The notes under the pieces were generated by a model. It saw only the letters and a list, made by a program, of their open reading frames with translations. It made no database searches and was not told the DNA's origin. A DNA stretch of 64,000 nt, taken from an uncultured Bacilli bacterium (GTDB taxonomy: Bacteria > Bacillota_I > Bacilli_A > RF39 > UBA660). The stretch covers positions 32,164 through 96,163 of the forward strand of contig CAKOUW010000005.1 in NCBI GenBank assembly GCA_934120715.1, given 5' to 3'. Position numbers and translations under genes: made by a program. This document shows positions 63,852 through 64,000 of this stretch, one piece after another. How positions within the stretch are numbered: position 1 is the first letter of the stretch; each line of letters begins with the position of its first letter.

Positions 63852-63876
63852 CACAAAAAAAACAATCTTTCGATTG
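63852..63876 (-). terminator. Terminator of tRNA-Cys
   Basis: Minus-strand CAATC-GAAA-GATTG with a run of eight T. It ends the tRNA transcript about 50 bases after the mature 3' end. Confidence 0.85.
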
Positions 63877-63923
63877 ATTCTATATATCAAGTTCAAACTA
63901 AATAGTTCGAACAGAAACGTCAA

Positions 63924-63998
63924 TGGAGGAACCGACCAGATTCGAACTGGTGATCAGGGTGTTGCAGACCCACGCCTTAGCCACTTGGCTACGGTTCC
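63924..63998 (-). tRNA. tRNA-Cys (GCA)
   Basis: Acceptor GGAACCG pairs with CGGTTCC, and the T arm is CCAGTTCGAATCTGG. The anticodon loop CTGCAAC gives GCA (Cys). The discriminator base is T (U), as required for Cys, and CCA is encoded. The gene is complete; its promoter lies beyond the window. Confidence 0.95.
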
Positions 63999-64000
63999 AC

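Larger units (their letters stand above)
61753..63928. repeat. Imperfect direct repeat (tRNA-Cys 3' flank) bracketing the HD-kinase gene
   Basis: Left copy 61753-61796, right copy 63881-63928. Both share TATATAT(T/C)AAGTTC then TCGAACAGAxxCGTCAATxGAG, roughly 80% identical with a four-base gap. The right copy ends at the 3' end of the tRNA gene. The left copy has no tRNA next to it. Confidence 0.6.

Noticed and set aside
61753..63928. Classical integrative-element attachment sites at tRNA-Cys
   Set aside because: The left copy does not duplicate the tRNA 3' end itself and no integrase gene is visible.
1..64000. Use of genetic code 4 (TGA = Trp)
   Set aside because: All long genes are open under the standard code with TGG for Trp, and one gene ends at TGA.

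Overview
The window is AT-rich DNA (roughly 70% A+T by eye) from a Gram-positive, low-GC Firmicutes/Bacilli-like bacterium. The evidence is a lipoteichoic-acid-synthase-type enzyme, an LCP (LytR-CpsA-Psr) protein, PASTA proteins, a class B sortase, YfhO and GtrA proteins, strong AGGAGG ribosome binding sites and many U-tract terminators. No outer-membrane genes are present. Stop codons of intact genes are almost all TAA or TAG; I count one TGA. The species cannot be named from the sequence alone.

Layout. 0-11 kb holds cell-envelope genes: the end of an LTA-synthase-like enzyme, an LCP ligase with a charged repeat tail, a large secreted glucosaminidase, a GNAT-Nudix fusion and a six-PASTA membrane protein. 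Between the last two (8.69-9.01 kb) lies a compact candidate type I toxin-antitoxin module. 11.8-36 kb is a large surface-glycan cluster. It has glycosyltransferases (several fused to other domains), an O-antigen-ligase-like/GT4 fusion, a TagGH/Wzm-Wzt-like ABC exporter, GT-C-like membrane proteins, an acyltransferase, and a three-gene minus-strand operon of UbiA/DPPR-synthase-like enzyme, GT-C-like protein and HAD phosphatase. That operon suggests polyprenyl-phosphate-ribose is made and used. 36-50 kb is mixed housekeeping and stress genes: lipid kinase, TSCPD protein, YfhO, ArsR-regulated metal P-type ATPase, uracil-DNA-glycosylase-like protein, sortase B, MnmA, a double-HTH regulator, and zinc-ribbon/PrsW-type membrane proteins. 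50-57.3 kb carries uncharacterised proteins. Among them are two paralogous 'pectate-lyase-like adhesive plus WxL-like' proteins and a DUF11-like protein, all three without a visible signal peptide and with a similar upstream motif. 57.4-64 kb is a decaying accessory stretch with an Xre regulator, broken ketopantoate-reductase-like and GyrI-like genes, an MBL hydrolase, a CPBP protease, an HD plus P-loop kinase fusion and, at the right edge, tRNA-Cys.

How the genes work together. The dominant theme is building and displaying a surface glycan. Nucleotide-sugar and polyprenyl-phosphate-sugar enzymes act in the cytoplasm. The ABC exporter, GtrA and GT-C/YfhO proteins act at the membrane. LCP, LTA-synthase-like and glucosaminidase proteins act outside. 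The most novel-looking items are the toxin-antitoxin locus, whose toxin mRNA has complementary 5' and 3' ends, the ribofuranosyl-donor operon, and the signal-less WxL-like trio.
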